From contig NZ_BOMZ01000037.1 of the NCBI RefSeq assembly GCF_016862455.1, forward strand, positions 95,003 through 159,002: 64,000 bases of DNA, given 5' to 3'. Positions 61,000 through 64,000 of this stretch are shown in pieces. The position numbers and the translations under genes were made by a program. Under the pieces are notes generated by a model. It did not search any database, was not told the DNA's origin, and was given only the letters and a program-made list of their open reading frames with translations. The DNA is from Actinoplanes utahensis (GTDB taxonomy: Bacteria; Actinomycetota; Actinomycetes; Mycobacteriales; Micromonosporaceae). Position 1 is the stretch's first letter. Each line of letters begins with the position of its first letter.

Positions 61000-61617
61000 C
61001 TAGCCTACCGTCAGGGTCTCCCTGGCCAGCTCGTACGCGGGCCGGACGTTCGCCTTCTCGGCCGGCGTGTACGGCACCTCGAGCACCACCACCGGCCCGC
61101 TCGGCGTGTCCACGGTGAACGCGGTGTAGTCGCTGCCGGTCTTCTTGTCCTTGTCGTACCGGGTCCAGGTGGCCTCGGCGCCCGGCCGCCCGCCGATCGT
61201 CGCGGCGGTGTACTTCGGGTTGCGGACCTCGTAGTTGAGCGCCTCGCCGTTGCGCACGGTGAACGCGGAGACGAACGCCTTGAGGTCGTCGGTGCGGCTG
61301 CCGGTGCTGACGTCGGAGGCGTACACCCGCACGAAGCCGGGCTTGCCGGCCGGTTTGCCGTCCACCGAGCAGACCGCGTCGAACGCGCCGCCACGCAGGA
61401 AACCGGCCTGCAGCGGGGTCATCCGGGAGACGTCGACGGGATCGGCCTCCCAGCCGGGCAGCAGGTCGAACGAGACCGGCATCACGCAGTCGGTGGCCGG
61501 TGCGGACGCCGTGGTGGAGGCGGCCGGTGGCGGGGTGGGGGCCGCCTGCGGGGTGCCACTGTCACAACCGGTCAGCGCGAGCAGCGCGAGGGCCGCCGAG
61601 CCGGAGAGGATCTTCAT
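61000..61617 (-). CDS. DUF3558-like lipoprotein
   Basis: 205 aa. Lipoprotein signal MKILSGSAALALLALTGC, Cys18, then a Pro/Ala/Thr linker. The domain (about 43-205) with ATDCVMPVSFDLLPGWEADP, FDAVCSVDGKPAGKPGFVRV and GRPGAEATW resembles the DUF3558/LpqN-type actinobacterial lipoproteins; two Cys may form a disulfide. No link to the neighbouring operons is visible. 28 nt separate it from the tetR start. Confidence 0.68.
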   Translation of the reverse strand: MKILSGSAALALLALTGCDSGTPQAAPTPPPAASTTASAPATDCVMPVSFDLLPGWEADPVDVSRMTPLQAGFLRGGAFDAVCSVDGKPAGKPGFVRVYASDVSTGSRTDDLKAFVSAFTVRNGEALNYEVRNPKYTAATIGGRPGAEATWTRYDKDKKTGSDYTAFTVDTPSGPVVVLEVPYTPAEKANVRPAYELARETLTVG

Positions 61618-61664
61618 AGGTCCCGCAGCCTAGGTGGTCCGTGCCACGGCCGCCATCGATATCG

Positions 61665-62114
61665 TCAGCGCAGCTTGCGATGGTCCCAACTGGACGTCCG
61701 GACCGGTTCGACCAGGTAGGCGGCACGTTTCCGGGCCGCCTGCGTCACGTACGCGTCGAGGGCCCCGGCCGGCACGTCCGGCATCCGGGCCGCGATCAGC
61801 CGGCCCACCCCGGTCACCCCCGCCAGGTCGTCGATCCGGGTCGCGGTGCCGCTGATCTGCACCCCGTGCAGCTCGAAATAGTCCTCGCCGTCCTCGACCA
61901 GGCAGGTCAGCCGCGGGTCGCGGGCCAGGTTGCGGGCCTTCTGCGAGGCGCGGTAGGTCCAGAACGCGAGGCGGCCTCCGGCCACCCCGAAGAACATGGT
62001 GACCAGGTGCGGCGTTCCGTCCGGGTTGATCGTGGCGATCTGGACCTTGCGGGCGTACGCGAGGAGCGCGGCCACCTCGTCCGCGGTCATGCCGACCACG
62101 TCCCGCTGCCTCAC
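61665..62114 (-). CDS. PPOX-class F420/flavin-dependent reductase-like protein
   Basis: 149 aa from GTG 62114, GTGA-coupled to the SDR upstream. A split beta-barrel: VQIATINPDGTPHLVTMFFG near 29-48, WTYRASQKARNLARDPRLTC near 57-76. This is the PPOX family that includes the F420-dependent Ddn (Rv3547) and biliverdin reductases. In M. tuberculosis Rv3547 and Rv3548c are neighbours, as here. The cofactor (F420 or FMN) and substrate cannot be fixed from sequence alone. Confidence 0.75.
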   Translation of the reverse strand: MRQRDVVGMTADEVAALLAYARKVQIATINPDGTPHLVTMFFGVAGGRLAFWTYRASQKARNLARDPRLTCLVEDGEDYFELHGVQISGTATRIDDLAGVTGVGRLIAARMPDVPAGALDAYVTQAARKRAAYLVEPVRTSSWDHRKLR

Positions 62115-63016
62115 GAGGGCTCGCCGAACGTGGTCGCCGCCAGCGGCAGCGTCTCCTCGCAGACGAACCCGGGCCGCGGCGGATCCTCGGTGAAGACGGT
62201 GCCGAGGGCCGCGTCCAGTTCGGCGGCGGTCCAGTGCCCGGTCGCCGCGTGGAACACCGCCCGCACGGTCGGCGGCCCGAGCAGCGCGACCACGTCGCCG
62301 TGCACCACGAACACCTCACCGGTGATCCGGTCGCCGGCCGGCCCGGCCAGGTGCGTGACCAGTGGCGCCACCCGGTCCGGGGACAGCGGGTCGGGCCCGG
62401 CCGGGGCGGGGCCCATCAGCTCGCCGGTCATCGCGGTCCGGGCGCGGGGACAGATGGCGTTCACCCGTACCCCGTGCCGGGCGCAACCCCGGGCCGTCGC
62501 CAGGGTGAGCGCGACGATCCCCCCTTTGGCCGCCGCGTAGTTGGCCTGTCCGGCGGAGCCGAGCAGGAAGGCCTCCGAGGCCGTGTTGACGATCCGGGCG
62601 TAGACCGGCGCCGCCGCGGCCCGGCTCCGCTCCCGCCACCAGGCGGTGGCGAACCGGGTGGTCACGAAGTGACCGCGCAGGTGGACCCGGACGACCGTGT
62701 CCCACTCCTGCTCACTCATCGTGAAGACCATCCGGTCGCGCAGCACGCCCGCGTTGTTGACCAGCACGTCCAGGCCGCCGAAGGTCTCGACCGCGGTCTT
62801 CACCAGGGTCTCGCCGGTCGACCAGTCGGCGACGTCGCCGGGGCAGGCGACCGCTTCGCCGCCGGCGGCCCGGATGGTCTCCACCGTCGCGTCCAGCGCG
62901 GGTCCCGGCAGGTCGTTGAGCACCACCCGCGCGCCGGCCGCCGCCAGGGCGCACGCCTCGGCCGCGCCCAGTCCCTGCCCGGCGCCCGTCACGACGGCCA
63001 CCCGCCCGTCCAACAT
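62111..63016 (-). CDS. SDR of the Rv3548c / hydroxyacyl-CoA dehydrogenase type
   Basis: 301 aa, longer than a standard SDR by about 50 residues at the C-terminus. VTGAGQGLGAAEACALAAAG near 9-28, NNAGVLRDRMVFTMSEQEWD near 88-107, and active-site Tyr and Lys in ANYAAAKGG. The RDRMxxxMSExEWD block is that of peroxisomal multifunctional-type beta-hydroxyacyl-CoA dehydrogenases, and Rv3548c (about 304 aa) shows it. The reaction would be oxidation of a side-chain 3-hydroxyacyl-CoA. Middle gene of a three-gene operon with a KstR2-like site upstream. Confidence 0.8.
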   Translation of the reverse strand: MLDGRVAVVTGAGQGLGAAEACALAAAGARVVLNDLPGPALDATVETIRAAGGEAVACPGDVADWSTGETLVKTAVETFGGLDVLVNNAGVLRDRMVFTMSEQEWDTVVRVHLRGHFVTTRFATAWWRERSRAAAAPVYARIVNTASEAFLLGSAGQANYAAAKGGIVALTLATARGCARHGVRVNAICPRARTAMTGELMGPAPAGPDPLSPDRVAPLVTHLAGPAGDRITGEVFVVHGDVVALLGPPTVRAVFHAATGHWTAAELDAALGTVFTEDPPRPGFVCEETLPLAATTFGEPS

Positions 63017-63018
63017 GA

Positions 63019-63780
63019 TCAGTACCCCGGGCCGCTGAGCAGGCCGCCGTCGGCGAGGAACTCGGCCCCGGTGGTGTAGGAGGCCTCGTCGGAGGCGAGG
63101 AACGCGACCAGCCGGGAGATCTCCACCGGCTCGGCGAACCGGGCGATCGGCAGCGACTTGAGGAACCCGCCCGGGTCCACGCCGGTCATCGTCCGCGCGG
63201 CGGACAGGGTCATCGACGTCATCACGCCGCCCGGGTGCACCGAGTTGACCCGGATGCCGAGCGGGCCGAGCTCCTGCGCCGCCGACCGGGTCAGCCCGCG
63301 GACACCGAACTTGCTGGCGCTGTACGCCGACAGCCCGGACGCGCCGGCGAACCCCTCGATCGACGAGATGTTCACGATCGAGCCGCCGCCGGACGTGGTC
63401 ATCGGCGCGACGACCTGCCGGATGCCGAGCCAGGCGCCGACCAGGTTGACCTCGAGGACCCGCCGGAACTCGGCCGGATCCATCTCGGTGACGGCCGCGT
63501 GCCGCAGGATGCCCGCGTTGTTGACCAGCACGTCGATCCGGCCGAACGCCGCGATCGTCGCGGTGACCGCCGCCGCCCAGTCGTCCTCGCTGGTGACGTC
63601 GTGGTGCACGAACCGGCAGCGGTCCGCACCGATGCCGTCGGCGACCGCCTGCCCCTTGTCGTCGAGCACGTCGCCGATCACCACGCGCGCGCCCTCGGCG
63701 GCGAAGTGCCGGGCGTGCGCCTTGCCCATGCCTCGCGCCCCGCCGGTGATCAATGCGACCTTGCCGTCCAGCCGCCCCAT
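63019..63780 (-). CDS. SDR, 3-alpha/20-beta-hydroxysteroid dehydrogenase-like
   Basis: 253 aa from ATG 63780. TGGARGMGKAHARHFAAEGA near 12-31, NNAG near 86-89, active site with ISSIEGFAGASGLSAYSASK. The TGGARGMGxxHxxxF pattern is typical of the FabG3/Rv2002 group of 3-alpha (20-beta)-hydroxysteroid dehydrogenases. First gene of the SDR-SDR-PPOX operon. A KstR2-like site is 87 bp upstream, with an interspersed palindrome in between. Confidence 0.78.
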   Translation of the reverse strand: MGRLDGKVALITGGARGMGKAHARHFAAEGARVVIGDVLDDKGQAVADGIGADRCRFVHHDVTSEDDWAAAVTATIAAFGRIDVLVNNAGILRHAAVTEMDPAEFRRVLEVNLVGAWLGIRQVVAPMTTSGGGSIVNISSIEGFAGASGLSAYSASKFGVRGLTRSAAQELGPLGIRVNSVHPGGVMTSMTLSAARTMTGVDPGGFLKSLPIARFAEPVEISRLVAFLASDEASYTTGAEFLADGGLLSGPGY

Positions 63781-63799
63781 CGCGCCTCCCGGACTCCTC

Positions 63800-63852
63800 G
63801 GTTGGTCGTCACGGCTGTCTCAAGCCCGCCGAGACAGCCGTGACGACCAGCC
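63800..63852. repeat. Interspersed palindromic repeat, copy 4
   Basis: Arms of 22 bp (from GGTTGGTCGTCACGGCTGTC to GACAGCCGTGACGACCAGCC) with one mismatch around a 9-bp spacer. It lies between the SDR start at 63780 and the KstR2-like site at 63867, within the leader of the operon. Confidence 0.8.
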
Positions 63853-63866
63853 GGCCCTGGACCACA

Positions 63867-63880
63867 ACCAAACGCTTGCT
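63867..63880. promoter_or_regulatory. KstR2-like operator before the SDR-SDR-PPOX operon
   Basis: ACCAAACGCTTGCT matches AnCAAGnnCTTGnT with one mismatch (CAAA for CAAG). With its flank GGGAGGCTAGC it resembles the site at 56001 almost base for base. Confidence 0.66.
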
Positions 63881-63907
63881 TGGGAGGCTAGCGGCGGGCT
63901 TCCGTGG

Positions 63908-64000
63908 GCGTCAACGGGTGGTGCTGCCGGGCTTGCGGGCGTCAGCGGGTGGTGCTGCCGGGCTTGCGGGCGTCAGCGGGTGGTGCTGCCGGGCTTGCGG
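63908..64000. repeat. Tandem 31-bp repeat at the window edge
   Basis: Units beginning GCGTCA(A/G)CGGGTGG start at 63908, 63939 and 63970, with the third cut by the edge. On the minus strand each unit contains RKPGSTTR followed by TGA, in one frame per unit. This suggests a duplicated 3' end of a leftward gene that starts outside the window; that gene cannot be confirmed here. Confidence 0.7.

Noticed and set aside
63908..64000. CRISPR array at the right edge
   Set aside because: Units are direct and contiguous at 31 bp with no unique spacers; a CRISPR needs repeats separated by variable spacers.

Overview
The window is high-GC DNA from a filamentous actinobacterium, most likely a member of the Micromonosporaceae close to Actinoplanes. 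This rests on the very GC-rich codon usage, many GTG starts, mycothiol- and F420-type enzymes, and secreted proteins with CBM2 or beta-helix domains. It is an inference from content; no rRNA or marker gene is present. No tRNA, rRNA, CRISPR array or insertion sequence was recognised.

The dominant theme, from about 6.3 to 63.8 kb, is a sterol (cholesterol-type) catabolic gene cluster broken into blocks. The blocks reproduce local gene orders of the Mycobacterium tuberculosis Rv3515c-Rv3564 region. (1) Ring C/D module at 6.3-13.4 kb: fadE33, a fused fadE31-fadE32, an extra crotonase and fadD3 run leftward, divergent from fadE30-ipdF. (2) fadA5 divergent from cyp125 (16.2-18.6 kb). (3) ltp3, ltp4, a DUF35 protein and a class I cholesterol oxidase, divergent from a fadD (25.2-31.4 kb). 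(4) echA19 divergent from fadD19 plus a nitronate-monooxygenase-like gene (31.5-35.0 kb). (5) Rv3529c/Rv3530c/Rv3531c-like genes divergent from an alcohol dehydrogenase (42.1-46.2 kb). (6) chsE2-chsE1, an F420-type oxidoreductase and a small protein, divergent from fadA6 (48.1-52.7 kb). (7) ipdC-ipdB-ipdA-echA20 divergent from an Rv3549c-like SDR, then an aldehyde dehydrogenase (52.7-58.4 kb). (8) Two more SDRs and a PPOX protein (61.7-63.8 kb). Together they would oxidise and activate the side chain, remove it by beta-oxidation, and open and degrade rings C and D. Ring A/B genes (kstD, kshAB, hsaABCD), the mce4 importer and the kstR/kstR2 repressors are not in the window.

Nearly every catabolic promoter carries a palindrome matching one of two published mycobacterial operators. 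Ten sites fit the KstR form TNNAACNNGTTNNA exactly or with one or two mismatches, at side-chain and general genes. Three sites resemble the KstR2 form, at the ring C/D genes and the last SDR operon. Two regulons therefore seem to be preserved and can be read from the sequence.

Between these blocks lie ordinary accessory genes. They are a tyrosinase operon with two MelC1-like chaperones, Uma2 genes and gene fragments (2.1-4.3 kb), a PknB-like kinase, a LysR regulator, a MarR-MFS pair, paired membrane proteins sharing an ISGxCN-type motif, a pectate lyase, an ABC exporter, a cold-shock gene with a hairpin leader, an RTX-repeat protein, a CE4 deacetylase with CBM2, an Abi-like HEPN gene beside a structured element, and a TetR-MBL pair with a perfect palindrome. 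Four intergenic copies of one palindromic repeat family, and two tandem repeats whose units contain a stop codon, add structure that genes do not explain.
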